From Anaerolineales bacterium (GTDB taxonomy: Bacteria; Chloroflexota; Anaerolineae; Anaerolineales; DRMV01), in NCBI GenBank assembly GCA_027053355.1, contig JALUDX010000059.1, positions 1-51,903 on the forward strand: a DNA stretch of 51,903 bases. Direction: 5' to 3'. Shown piece after piece: positions 34,133 through 41,907 of the stretch; position 1 is the first letter of the stretch; each line of letters begins with the position of its first letter. The translations under genes and the position numbers were made by a program. Below the pieces are notes generated by a model that saw only the letters and a list, made by a program, of their open reading frames with translations, was not told where the DNA came from and did no database searches.

Positions 34133-35110
34133 TTAGGCTCCTAAAGCGGCTAAAAGGAAATAAAACCCCGCCGCGACTAACCCGCTAATCGGGATGGTCA
34201 GCAGCCAGGCGTATACCATGTCGGAAGCGATTTGCCAGCGCACTTTGTTGATACGCTCAGCCGCACCCGACCCCATGAGCGAGGAGGTCATCACGTGGGT
34301 GGTGCTCACCGGGCCGCCCAACAACGACGCGCCCGCGATGACCAACGCGCTGCCCACTTGGGAACTAAAGCCGTGCACCGGTCGGATGCGAAATACCCGT
34401 GCCCCCAACGTTAGAATTAGCCGCCAGCCGCCCACCCCCGAGCCCAAGGCCAGCGCCGCGCCCGAAAGCACCACCACCCAAAAGGGTACCTCGAACGTTT
34501 TCAAATGCCCGCTGACCAGCAACGCTAAGGTCAACACCCCCATGCTCTTTTGTGAGTCGTTAGCGCCGTGGCTCATGGCCAAGCCGATGGCGGTGAACAA
34601 CTGGCCGCGGCGGAACACCTCTTGAATGCGTGGGGAGGTGTTACGAAAGGCAACAAAATTGAATTTGGTGATCAAATAGCCGGCCAAAAAACCCAAGAAG
34701 GGGGAAATGAATAGCGCCAGGAGCACGCTTTCCAAACCGGGTAACTTGACAACGCCCAGCCCACGGGCGACGATCGCCGCGCCCAGCAGTCCCCCCACCA
34801 GCGCGTGAGATGAAGACGAAGGGATGCCAAACCACCAGGTGATGATATCCCACACAATCGCGCCTGCCAGGGCTGCGGCTAGAATTGAGGGTGTGATGGC
34901 CTGCTCCTGGAGTAGGTCTGCGCCGATGGTCTTTGCCACGGCAGAGCCAAAGAGCAAAGGCCCTAAAAACTCGCCCACCGCTACCCAGAGCAGCGCGGTG
35001 CGAGGGCGTAGCGCCCGTGTAGAGATCAGCGGCGCGGCGATGTTAGCACTATCGTGAAACCCGTTGAGAAAACCGTACCCTAAACCTAACAATACCACAA
35101 GAATCAACAC
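34133..35110 (-). CDS. pit: PiT-family inorganic phosphate permease
   Basis: This 325-residue membrane protein has the duplicated PiT signature: GFLNGFHDSANIAAPLIST near the N-terminus and GLAMSHGANDSQKSMGVLTLAL in the second half, with about ten helices. It is a low-affinity phosphate (or sulfate) symporter. The start is GTG at 35110 with GGAGG seven bases upstream. The stop is one base from the thiI start. A fragment of the intergenic repeat lies just upstream. Confidence 0.92.
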   Translation of the reverse strand: MLILVVLLGLGYGFLNGFHDSANIAAPLISTRALRPRTALLWVAVGEFLGPLLFGSAVAKTIGADLLQEQAITPSILAAALAGAIVWDIITWWFGIPSSSSHALVGGLLGAAIVARGLGVVKLPGLESVLLALFISPFLGFLAGYLITKFNFVAFRNTSPRIQEVFRRGQLFTAIGLAMSHGANDSQKSMGVLTLALLVSGHLKTFEVPFWVVVLSGAALALGSGVGGWRLILTLGARVFRIRPVHGFSSQVGSALVIAGASLLGGPVSTTHVMTSSLMGSGAAERINKVRWQIASDMVYAWLLTIPISGLVAAGFYFLLAALGA

Positions 35111-35163
35111 GTTGTTGCCTCCAGGGGACGGGGAAAGCAGGGGAAGTCGCAGAAGGGTTGTTT

Positions 35164-35193
35164 GGTGACTTGGTTACCTGGTTGCTGTGTTAC
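35164..35193 (-). repeat. short AACCAAG-type repeat fragment R7
   Basis: On the minus strand it reads GTAACACAGCAACCAGGTAA and continues CCAAGTCACC. This matches only the AACCAAGC module of the larger elements and lies between the MoaD-like gene and the PiT gene. Confidence 0.45.
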
Positions 35194-35205
35194 GCCTGCC
35201 GTCGG

Positions 35206-35532
35206 TCAGATGACTAACGTCGCCATATCCAGACCGAACAAGGCCACCCGGTCGCCGTCTTGCAGTTTGACGCACAGATTCCAGTTGTGGCATTCCTCAC
35301 AATACTGCTGATACCCCAAATGCTCGGCCATTTTGTTGTGGGTGGTCAGCAGTTTGCCGTTGAGGAAGATAGTGTACAGTTCGTCGATGCCGATGCCTAC
35401 CCGGTTGAGCACGCTTTCCAGGGTTTCATCAGGCTCGATGGACACCTCAATGATGCCTTTGGTGCCCACTTCTCGTTGCGGGGGGTGCATTTTGCGCAAT
35501 TTGCCGTAAAGATTCAAGGTCACCTTTGCCAT
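35206..35532 (-). CDS. MoaD/ThiS-like beta-grasp protein without terminal GG
   Basis: This 108-residue protein has the ubiquitin-like pattern of MoaD/ThiS sulfur carriers (KVTLNLYGKLRKMHPP, then PDETLESVLNRVGIGIDELYTIFLNGKL and LQDGDRVALFGLDMAT). It differs in two ways. It ends LFGLDMATLVI with no Gly-Gly for thiocarboxylation, and it has an inserted loop CEECHNWNLC (around 78-87) that could bind metal. It is therefore unlikely to be a normal sulfur carrier; a structural or regulatory role, or activation by processing, are options. The ATG at 35532 has AAGGAG upstream. It follows DUF456 by 30 bases in the same unit. Confidence 0.75.
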   Translation of the reverse strand: MAKVTLNLYGKLRKMHPPQREVGTKGIIEVSIEPDETLESVLNRVGIGIDELYTIFLNGKLLTTHNKMAEHLGYQQYCEECHNWNLCVKLQDGDRVALFGLDMATLVI

Positions 35533-35562
35533 CTCACAACTCCTTGCTGTCAGAGGGAACGT

Positions 35563-36057
35563 TTACCAGGCCCAGAGCCAAGCCCAGAGGGCGATCATCA
35601 CCAGCCCCAAGCCAAACCGAACCACAAAAGCCCAGCCGCAGCCCCAGAGATACCCCCGGGTAGCCTGCCAGGCCCTTTGCCAGTTTTTACGGCGCAGGTA
35701 TTCCGACGCTAAGAGCACTGCGGGAGCGGCCAGCAGCCCGCCCAAAGGGGGGAAGAAGTACGTGCCTGCCACCCCGCCCACCAACGCAGCCGCAATGCTC
35801 CACCACGACGCGCCGCCCTCGCGAGCACCGCGCGCCATCAACACATTGTCCACCGTCACGCCGGCCACCATGAGCACGGTCAACGCCACGAATACCCACG
35901 TGCCCGTGGGGCCAAAGCCGGCCACCAAGCCGTACCCCAACGCGGCTAGCCAGATCACCATGATGCCAGGGAAGATGGGCACCACCAGCCCGACCAGCCC
36001 TACCAACATTACGGCCAAGGTGGCCAAGCGCAGCGAAAGCCCCAACCACTGGTTCAT
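35563..36057 (-). CDS. DUF456 membrane protein
   Basis: This 164-residue protein has four or five hydrophobic segments and matches DUF456: the first half reads GLVGLVVPIFPGIMVIWLAALGYG, and a Gly-rich GGVAGTYFFPPLGGLLAAPAV follows. Function is unknown. The start overlaps the surE stop as ATGA, so it is translated with SurE. Confidence 0.85.
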   Translation of the reverse strand: MNQWLGLSLRLATLAVMLVGLVGLVVPIFPGIMVIWLAALGYGLVAGFGPTGTWVFVALTVLMVAGVTVDNVLMARGAREGGASWWSIAAALVGGVAGTYFFPPLGGLLAAPAVLLASEYLRRKNWQRAWQATRGYLWGCGWAFVVRFGLGLVMIALWAWLWAW

Positions 36058-36857
36058 GGTGTAGTCTCCTTCAGTAGGCGTTCCAGGTCGTCCAGATCTA
36101 CCCGCGAGGTGAGATCCAGGCTCAGGGGGGTGACTGAAACTATCTTGGCCACCCGCACCGCGTAGACATCGCTGTGGGGGTCGAACGTTTCAGGTGGGTC
36201 GCCAGGAGCGTAGCCCATCGTGCCGGGCTGTCGCCAATCGGTGCGGGATGGTCTGGTGGGTCGATAATAACGCTTGCGTGCCAGGCGGGTGATGTGCCAG
36301 GCCGTCTCGGGGGTCGCCCGCCAAGGGACGTCGATTTTCAGCACGTACACATCCTCGGGCAACGGGGTGCGGAGCACTTTTTCGGCAAAAAGGCGGGTAA
36401 AGTGCGCGGCTGCCGAAAAATCGACCTCGCGGGAATACGAAAGGTGATAATCTTTGGGCGTTTCCAACGACACGGCCAGCGCGGGGAAGCCCAAGGCCGC
36501 GCCTTCCAAGGCCGCGCCTACCGTACCGGAAATGGTCACCCCGGTGGCCAAATTTTCGCCGTAATTGATGCCCGCGACGACCAGATCGGGCGGCTGCGAC
36601 ATCACTTCCAACACGCCGTGCTGCACGGCCTGCGCGGGCGTGCCGCCCACCGCGTAGACCTTCCACGGCTTGCCGTGAACCACGAGAGTCTCTTCGGTGA
36701 TCACCCCGTCAGAGGCCGGGGGAAGGCTGCGCCCCGCGCCGGAAGATTGTTCCCGCGGCGCGACCACAGTTACCCAACCCAGGGGGGAAAGGGCTTCCGC
36801 CGCGGCCCACAAGCCGGGGGAGCGGATGCCGTCGTCATTGGTCAGCAGAATGTGCAT
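36054..36857 (-). CDS. surE: SurE 5'-nucleotidase
   Basis: This 267-residue metal-dependent nucleotidase starts MHILLTNDDGIRSPGL, with the metal ligands Asp8 and Asp9. VAPREQSSGAGRS and VVAGINYGENLATGVTISGTVGAALEG follow, all typical of SurE. It removes phosphate from nucleoside monophosphates and is tied to stationary-phase survival. The ATG at 36857 has GAAGGAAG upstream and lies inside the end of the geranylgeranyl reductase gene (23-base overlap). Its stop overlaps the DUF456 start. Confidence 0.93.
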   Translation of the reverse strand: MHILLTNDDGIRSPGLWAAAEALSPLGWVTVVAPREQSSGAGRSLPPASDGVITEETLVVHGKPWKVYAVGGTPAQAVQHGVLEVMSQPPDLVVAGINYGENLATGVTISGTVGAALEGAALGFPALAVSLETPKDYHLSYSREVDFSAAAHFTRLFAEKVLRTPLPEDVYVLKIDVPWRATPETAWHITRLARKRYYRPTRPSRTDWRQPGTMGYAPGDPPETFDPHSDVYAVRVAKIVSVTPLSLDLTSRVDLDDLERLLKETTP

Positions 36858-37974
36858 GGGACTTCCTTCGAGCCGTGATAGCGTTGGCGACGAAAGCCAG
36901 AAAATGGGCAAAGCCCCAAATCATTGCCATGGGCAGGCGGTGGGGTGCGAGGCGGTACCCCAACCAGGCCACAGCCCAGCGAAGGAGCAAGTAACGCCCT
37001 AAGGAGGAAAGCAACACCCGCCGCCGATAGTCGCGCAGGCGAAAATCGCGGCGGCGAAAGGCGGCGGCAATCGTTTGGGCTGCGACCTCGCCGTAAGCCA
37101 AGGCCGGGCCGATGCCCTCACCAAAGAGGGGGTCGGCACCCGCGGCGTCGCCGACCAGCAGCAGGCCGGGGCGAGCCAGCCGCTGAAAGGGGCTAAACAG
37201 GTGAATGGGGTGCCCCTGGGGCTTTTGGCTGTGGGGGAAGGCCGCGTGCAGCAGCGAGGGCAGGGGCGCCTTGGCCGCGCGGCGGGCGACACGGGCGTCG
37301 TACACGCCCTGGTTGCAAGCCGTGCTGCGGCCGTCATATAGCGGGAAGGTCCACAAATACCCCTGCAGGTGTTGCCGCACGGGGGTAAAGTCGAAAAAAG
37401 CGACGCGCTCGCGCACCAACCGGCCATCGGAAGGGGTGATGCTTTCTAGCACGCGGGCGGTGGCGTGATGACGGCGGGAAATCACCCAATTGCGCAGCGT
37501 GCCGCGTGAGCCGTCGGCGGCGACCACGACCTTGGCCTGATAGCGGCCGCGCGGGGTTTGTGCTTGCCAGCCTCCGGCCGCAGGGCTTAGCCGCAAGAGG
37601 GGCTCTTCTTCGTGCAGGCGCACCCCGCGCCGGCGGGCCTGTTCCGCCAAATACGCGTCGAACGCAGGCCGAGCGAACACGGTAAACACCCGGTTGGGGT
37701 TGGTAAGGGTGACGGTGTCGCCCTGGTAGGTAAAGTGCGTGGTGGGCACCGGTGTTTGGGGCAGCGGCAGGGGCCAGGGCAAGTTCAGGCGGCCCAACGC
37801 GCGGCGGGCAAAGCCGCTGATGCCGCCGCCGCAGAGTTTGGGCCGCGGGTGACGGGCTTTTTCCAGCACCACCACGCGTTCGGCCGCAAAACCGTGGTCG
37901 CCGACCAGGTGCATTGCGGTGCTCAGCCCCGCGGGCCCGCTGCCCACGATAAGCACGTCCACCTCAAGGGTCAT
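36835..37974 (-). CDS. geranylgeranyl reductase family flavoprotein
   Basis: This 379-residue FAD enzyme has the Rossmann start VDVLIVGSGPAGLSTAMHL, a KLCGGGISGFA motif near residue 50 and the second FAD motif LLVGDAAGADPLFGEGIGPAL near 285-305, as in geranylgeranyl reductases and related dehydrogenases. It probably saturates isoprenoid chains, in keeping with the mevalonate-pathway gene in this window, though quinone or other substrates are possible. The ATG at 37974 has GGAAGG six bases upstream. It opens the long leftward operon, close behind the tRNA cluster terminator. Confidence 0.88.
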   Translation of the reverse strand: MTLEVDVLIVGSGPAGLSTAMHLVGDHGFAAERVVVLEKARHPRPKLCGGGISGFARRALGRLNLPWPLPLPQTPVPTTHFTYQGDTVTLTNPNRVFTVFARPAFDAYLAEQARRRGVRLHEEEPLLRLSPAAGGWQAQTPRGRYQAKVVVAADGSRGTLRNWVISRRHHATARVLESITPSDGRLVRERVAFFDFTPVRQHLQGYLWTFPLYDGRSTACNQGVYDARVARRAAKAPLPSLLHAAFPHSQKPQGHPIHLFSPFQRLARPGLLLVGDAAGADPLFGEGIGPALAYGEVAAQTIAAAFRRRDFRLRDYRRRVLLSSLGRYLLLRWAVAWLGYRLAPHRLPMAMIWGFAHFLAFVANAITARRKSHAHSADQ

Positions 37975-37994
37975 CGCGGCCTTCCATAAACGAA

Positions 37995-38019
37995 CAGGAG
38001 CGGCGGGAAGCCGCTCCTG
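37995..38019 (-). terminator. hairpin after the tRNA cluster
   Basis: CAGGAGCGGC and GCCGCTCCTG form a perfect ten-base-pair stem with a five-base loop. On the minus strand TTCGTTTATGG follows, a weak T tract, so some read-through into the geranylgeranyl reductase operon is plausible. Confidence 0.6.
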
Positions 38020-38028
38020 CAAGAAGTG

Positions 38029-38101
38029 CGCCCTCGGCGTGATTCGAACACGCGACCCCTTGCTCCGCAAGCAAGTGCTCTCTCCACTGAGCTACGAGGG
38101 C
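38029..38101 (-). tRNA. tRNA-Arg (anticodon GCG)
   Basis: A full cloverleaf of 73 bases can be drawn: acceptor GCCCTCG/CGAGGGC, D stem GCTC/GAGC, anticodon stem CTTGC/GCAAG with loop TTGCGGA, five-base variable loop and T stem GCGTG/CACGC with TTCGAAT. The anticodon is GCG, reading CGC/CGU. D-loop A20 and G73 agree with arginine identity. Most bacteria use ACG (inosine) here. CCA is not encoded. Confidence 0.88.
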
Positions 38102-38113
38102 GTAAGGCACAGG

Positions 38114-38205
38114 CGGGGAGGGCGGGATTCGAACCCGCGGTGGAGGTTTTAGCCCCCACAACCGCTTAGCAGGCGGCCCCGATCGTCCAACTCCGGCACC
38201 TCCCC
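38114..38205 (-). tRNA. tRNA-Ser (anticodon GCT)
   Basis: A 92-base class II tRNA with acceptor GGGGAGG/CCTCCCC, anticodon stem GCCGC/GCGGT, loop CTGCTAA and a long variable arm, as expected for serine. Discriminator G73; CCA is not encoded. Confidence 0.92.
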
Positions 38206-38269
38206 GAATGATGTGGGTGCTGCTCGCCCCTGGGGAGGATGGGTACCCTGGGGGCTTCCCGCCCGTGGG

Positions 38270-38360
<91 letters not shown>

Positions 38361-38434
38361 CGGAGCGGAGAAATTTTACCACAACGGTCAACCGGAGGCA
38401 AGAAAACGAGAACCCGCGTGCGCGGGCCTCTCTG

Positions 38435-38506
38435 AGCGGGCGACGGGATTCGAACCCGCGAATGGTAGCTTGGGAAGCTACTGCCTTACCACTTGGCGAC
38501 GCCCGC
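38435..38506 (-). tRNA. tRNA-Gly (anticodon CCC)
   Basis: A 72-base tRNA with acceptor GCGGGCG/CGCCCGC, anticodon stem GTAGC/GCTAC, loop TTCCCAA and U73, the usual glycine discriminator. It is the first tRNA of the cluster, six bases after the predicted transcription start. CCA is not encoded. Confidence 0.92.
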
Positions 38507-38518
38507 AATCTGCGGCTA

Positions 38519-38547
38519 ATTTTAGCCAGCCTCGCTTGTTTTGTCAA
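38519..38547 (-). promoter_or_regulatory. promoter of the tRNA cluster
   Basis: On the minus strand TTGACA, exactly 17 bases, TAAAAT. This near-consensus promoter places +1 near 38512, just before tRNA-Gly, and should drive Gly-CCC, Ser-TGA, Ser-GCT and Arg-GCG as one transcript. Confidence 0.85.
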
Positions 38548-38593
38548 TGAACCATCGGCGCACAAACCCCAACAACGCCACCAGGTAACCAGC

Positions 38594-39370
38594 CTACTTC
38601 CCCCCCGCTTTCGCTAATTCGTCGTCGATGATGCTTTGGAAAACGGAAAAAGGCTGCGCGCCAACCACCGGGATGCCGTTGATGAAAAAGGTAGGCGTCG
38701 AGCGCACGCCCAACTTTTGGGCATACTGCGCGTCGGCGACGATTTCGTCGCGGTATTTGTGGTCTTTCAGGCAGGCGTTGAATTTTTCCATATCCAGCCC
38801 CAGTTCTTGCGCGTAGGTTTGGTAAGCCTGGGTGCTGAGGCCGTGCTTTTGTTGGAAGAGTTTGTCGTGGTAATCCCAGTATTTCCCTTGTTCGCCGGCG
38901 CAATTGGCGGCCTCGGCAGCGGGCAGCGCCTGGGGGTGAAGGCTGGTCAAGGGGAAGTCGCGATAGACGATGCGCACTTTGTCGCCGTAGGTTTGGCGAA
39001 TCTGTTTTTCGACTTGCTCAGCCCAGCGGCGGCAGAAGGGGCACTGATAGTCGGAAAACTCGATGATGGTGACGGGCGCGTCTTTGGGTCCGATGGCGGG
39101 GTCGTCGTCGGCAGAGACCTGATAGCGCCGCGGCTGCTGGGTGGCGGCGGGGGTTTGTTTCCCCGCGGCGGGGCTGTTTTGGGCCGCGGGCGGTTGTTGG
39201 GCCTGCGGCTGGGCCTGGGGTTGCTGGGCCGCGGGCGCGGCTTTTTGGGCCTGCGCCCCCCACAGCAGGAACCCCGCCAAAAGCCCGGCGGCAAAAGCCA
39301 GCACGATGAAAATGTAGAAGGCGCTGATGATGAGCGGTTGGTGCTGTTTTTTGGGGAGTTTTTTAGCCAT
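38594..39370 (-). CDS. membrane-anchored DsbA-like thioredoxin-fold protein
   Basis: This 258-residue protein has one N-terminal membrane segment (about 13-37), a low-complexity Ala/Pro/Gln spacer to residue 80, and a DsbA-like domain. The active site is CPFC at 110-113 after EFSDYQ, and the cis-Pro loop is RSTPTFFINGIPVVGAQP. It should form or reshuffle disulfides outside the cell; the pair Cys (AANCAGE and FNACLKD) are typical of DsbA-like proteins in Gram-positive-like lineages. The ATG at 39370 follows the FmdB-like stop by 11 bases. No VKOR or DsbB gene is in the window. Confidence 0.9.
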   Translation of the reverse strand: MAKKLPKKQHQPLIISAFYIFIVLAFAAGLLAGFLLWGAQAQKAAPAAQQPQAQPQAQQPPAAQNSPAAGKQTPAATQQPRRYQVSADDDPAIGPKDAPVTIIEFSDYQCPFCRRWAEQVEKQIRQTYGDKVRIVYRDFPLTSLHPQALPAAEAANCAGEQGKYWDYHDKLFQQKHGLSTQAYQTYAQELGLDMEKFNACLKDHKYRDEIVADAQYAQKLGVRSTPTFFINGIPVVGAQPFSVFQSIIDDELAKAGGK

Positions 39371-39381
39371 GCGGGTTACTC

Positions 39382-39720
39382 TCAAGAAGCGTTTTTCGTC
39401 GCGGGGGCTTTGCTCTCGGCGGCTTTGGCCTTTTCGGCCTTGGTCGAGGGGGTCTCCGCCGCAGGAGTTTTGGCCGCCGCGGGCTCGGATGACGGGGCGC
39501 CTTCGGAAGTGGCCTTGCCGTTGCCGCCCGTCCCCGAAGGGGAGCGGTGGTCGGTGGCGTAGAAGCCCGACCCCTTGAACACGATGCCCACGGGTTTGTA
39601 CACGCGCCGCACCGCCTCGGCACCGCATTCTGGGCAGCGGGTAGGGGGCGGGTCGTTGAATCTGAGCCGTTGGTCAAAGGTAAAACCACAGGCTTCGCAG
39701 CGGTATGTGTAAACTGGCAT
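39382..39720 (-). CDS. FmdB-type zinc ribbon protein
   Basis: This 112-residue protein starts MPVYTYRCEACGFTFDQ and has the zinc ribbon Cys8, Cys11, Cys29 and Cys32, then YKPVGIVFKGSGFYATD, the usual FmdB ending. A disordered Ala/Lys/Glu/Ser/Thr tail of about 50 residues follows. The family is a putative regulator first described near formamide and acetamide genes; real function is unclear. The ATG at 39720 has GAGGTGA upstream and a TATAAT about 49 bases before it. It is cotranscribed with the DsbA-like gene. Confidence 0.88.
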   Translation of the reverse strand: MPVYTYRCEACGFTFDQRLRFNDPPPTRCPECGAEAVRRVYKPVGIVFKGSGFYATDHRSPSGTGGNGKATSEGAPSSEPAAAKTPAAETPSTKAEKAKAAESKAPATKNAS

Positions 39721-39768
39721 CGCATCACCTCGCCCGGCAAAGATAGCCGCTCTTAGGGCGTGGGCAGC

Positions 39769-39774
39769 ATTATA
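39769..39774 (-). promoter_or_regulatory. -10 box of the fmdB-like/dsbA-like operon
   Basis: TATAAT on the minus strand, giving a leader of about 42 bases. The -35 is not clear. Confidence 0.45.
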
Positions 39775-39911
39775 GCGCGCTCCGCCGCCCCTGGCAAGTG
39801 CGATTTGCGTGCCGCGTTCCTTATAGACCTGACCAATCTGGCCCAGCGTGTCACCCGCGGCCTCCACCCATGCCAGCAGAGGCGCAGCAGCACTGCGCCC
39901 CAAAACCGCTG

Positions 39912-39943
39912 GGGTAGGGCAAGGCATTGCCTTGTCCCTACCC
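39912..39943. repeat. REP-like palindrome
   Basis: GGGTAGGGCAAGGCA faces TTGCCTTGTCCCTACCC; the arms are complementary apart from one bulged base. It sits 42 bases beyond the trpB2 stop and may also act as its terminator. It resembles the GTAGGGGC palindromes at 42056-42174. Confidence 0.5.
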
Positions 39944-39984
39944 TTACGCTCTATTTCCCGCCTCGCTCGATCTGATGGCCGCTT

Positions 39985-41352
39985 TTAGAAGTTGACCTCG
40001 GGTAGGTTGCGCAACGAACGCTGGATGGCCTCTTCAGGGTAGGCGTAGTCTTCCAATTCGCCCGCTAGGTAAGCCTCATAAGCGCTAAGGTCGAAATGGC
40101 CGTGGCCAGAGAAGTTGAACACGATAACCCGTTTCTCGCCGGCTTCTTTGGCCTTGAGCGCCTCGTCGATGGCGACCCTCACCGCGTGGGCGGTTTCCGG
40201 CGCGGGGATGATGCCCTGGGTGCGGGCGAAGAGCACCGCGGCCTCGAACACCGCGCGCTGATGCACGGCGACGGCCTCAATCACGCCCTGGTCGTACAGC
40301 GCGCACACCGTGGGCGCCATGCCGTGGTACCGCAGCCCGCCCGCGTGGATGGGCGCGGGCACGAAGTCGTGCCCCAAAGTGTGCATCTTGACGATGGGGG
40401 TGATTTTGCCCGTGTCGCCGTAGTCGTAGGCATACAGCCCTTTGGTAAGGGTGGGCGCAGCTGTGGGCTCCACGGCAATGACGCGGTAGTCCTTCTTTCC
40501 CTGCAATTTAGCCTGCAGGAAGGGGAAAGCAAAGCCGCCAAAATTGGAGCCGCCGCCGATGCAGCCGATGAGCACGTCGGGCGCTTCGCCGGCGAGTTCC
40601 ATCTGCTTCATGGTCTCCTGGCCGATGACGGTTTGGTGCAGCAGCACATGGTTGAGCACCGAGCCGAGGCTGTATTTTTTCTTACCGTTGGAAGTGAGCG
40701 CGGCCTCCACGGCCTCGGAAATAGCGATGCCCAGCGAGCCGGGGCTGTTGGGGTCTTCGGCCAAAATGCGGCGGCCGATTTCGGTGCGGTCGGTGGGGCT
40801 GGCGAACACCTGCGCGCCGTAGGTTTCCATCAAAATGCGGCGGTAGGGTTTTTGCTGATAAGAGACCTTGACCATGTACACTTCGACGTCGATGTCGAAG
40901 AAGTTGCCTGCCAGCGCCAGGGCCGAGCCCCACTGCCCCGCGCCGGTTTCGGTGGTCAGCGCGTGCACGCCCTCGGCCTTGTTGTAAAACGCCTGAGCCA
41001 CCGCGGTGTTGGGCTTGTGACTGCCCGAAGGCGAAACCCCTTCATATTTGAAGTAAATGTGCGCGGGCGTCTCCAACGCATGCTCCAGCCGGCGGGCGCG
41101 GATCAGCGGCGTAGGCCGCCACAGCCGATACACCTCCCGCACCGGCTCCGGGATTTCGATGTAGCGCTCGCTGCTCACCTCTTGAGCAATGACCGCCTGG
41201 GGGAAAATGGCCGCTAAGAAATCGGGCGTCACCGGCTCTTTGGTGACGGGGTGTAGCGGCGGCGGCAACGGCGTGGGCAAGTCGGCCGCGATGTTGTACC
41301 AAAACTTGGGCAGGTCGGCTTCGGAAAGCAAAAAACGATATTGGTCAGACAT
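39985..41352 (-). CDS. trpB: TrpB2-type tryptophan synthase beta chain
   Basis: This 455-residue PLP enzyme matches the TrpB2 group, which is longer than classical TrpB (about 400). The PLP Lys is Lys113 in [29 protein letters not shown] follows, and the phosphate-binding loop is [12 protein letters not shown]. It condenses indole with serine; TrpB2 enzymes often act without TrpA, and no trpA is nearby. The ATG at 41352 has GGAGG six bases upstream. Upstream is a tryptophan T-box leader with a consensus promoter, which fits the function well. A repeat fragment lies between the T-box terminator and the start codon. Confidence 0.93.
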   Translation of the reverse strand: MSDQYRFLLSEADLPKFWYNIAADLPTPLPPPLHPVTKEPVTPDFLAAIFPQAVIAQEVSSERYIEIPEPVREVYRLWRPTPLIRARRLEHALETPAHIYFKYEGVSPSGSHKPNTAVAQAFYNKAEGVHALTTETGAGQWGSALALAGNFFDIDVEVYMVKVSYQQKPYRRILMETYGAQVFASPTDRTEIGRRILAEDPNSPGSLGIAISEAVEAALTSNGKKKYSLGSVLNHVLLHQTVIGQETMKQMELAGEAPDVLIGCIGGGSNFGGFAFPFLQAKLQGKKDYRVIAVEPTAAPTLTKGLYAYDYGDTGKITPIVKMHTLGHDFVPAPIHAGGLRYHGMAPTVCALYDQGVIEAVAVHQRAVFEAAVLFARTQGIIPAPETAHAVRVAIDEALKAKEAGEKRVIVFNFSGHGHFDLSAYEAYLAGELEDYAYPEEAIQRSLRNLPEVNF

Positions 41353-41381
41353 GGAACACCTCCAAAATGGTTGAGATTTGG

Positions 41382-41456
41382 GTAACCGTTCAGCCTTGGG
41401 AAAATAGGCCACGGATGAACGCGGATAATTACGGATCGCCGCGGATTTGAGAGCGT
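41382..41456 (+). repeat. GTAAC-family fragment R8 in the trpB2 leader
   Basis: It reads GTAACCGTTCAGCCTTGGG, then an AAAATAGGCCACGG stretch, GATGAACGCGGATAAT and CGCGGATTTG. The second end is not recognisable. It lies between the T-box terminator (41547-41579) and the trpB2 ribosome site, so it would be transcribed in every trpB2 mRNA. Confidence 0.6.
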
Positions 41457-41546
41457 CGTAGGGCGGGATGCCAATACAGCGCAGCCCAAGGGAGGCGAGA
41501 CAGTGTGCCGCCAACAAACGCGCGCAACGCAAAGCGCGCTTAACGC

Positions 41547-41579
41547 AAAACGCGCCCGTCCCGCTCAGGGACGAACGCG
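41547..41579 (-). terminator. regulated terminator of the T-box leader
   Basis: On the minus strand CGCGTTCGTCCC pairs with GGGACGGGCGCG through a five-base loop, followed by TTTT (41547-41550). It lies just after the T-box sequence, where the competing terminator is expected. Confidence 0.8.
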
Positions 41580-41630
41580 TCGAAGGCGTCCGCGGTGCCA
41601 CCCCGGTTAGGCTGGCCGCGGGTTTAAAAC

Positions 41631-41656
41631 AAAAAAACCCGCCGTGAAGCGACGGG
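41631..41656 (-). terminator. second terminator-like hairpin, upstream of the T-box sequence
   Basis: On the minus strand CCCGTCG and CGGCGGG form a seven-base-pair stem with loop CTTCA, followed by TTTTTTTG. It is nested inside a longer helix (AGGCTGGC with GCCAGCCT) between the specifier stem and the T-box sequence, which is not the normal place for a terminator. Confidence 0.6.
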
Positions 41657-41907
41657 AAAATCCGCAAGCCACTGGCAAGCCAGCCTCACTCTTTTCGGGT
41701 ACGGCGCTGCTGCGCTTATACCCTTTGCCTCGATAACGGTGGCAACTCCGGCAAGGGCTACTGCCTGAGGGTTCGCCCTGCGGCTCCGAGGCCCATTCAG
41801 CGTCGGCGTGCGGGCCGGCTCTCACCTTCCCCGGCTCTCTGTGCCGTCGTTTCGGCGCTTACTCGTCCTCTTCATCGCCTTTGCGCGCTGTGCGGTTGTT
41901 GCGCCGA

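Larger units (their letters stand above)
41545..41901 (-). promoter_or_regulatory. tryptophan T-box riboswitch of trpB2
   Basis: The minus-strand leader starts near 41901 and contains the usual parts of a T-box. An early CAGAGAGCCGGGGAAGGTGA and AGAGCCGGC region is followed by CTGAATGGGCCTCGG with a candidate specifier codon TGG at 41793-41795. The conserved T-box sequence GGGGTGGCACCGCGG lies at 41590-41604, and a terminator follows. A TGG specifier matches tRNA-Trp and the downstream trpB2. Uncharged tRNA-Trp should bind the specifier and the T-box bulge (TGGC pairs with the free CCA end) and stabilise the antiterminator. Confidence is high for the T-box and good for the Trp specifier. Confidence 0.88.
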
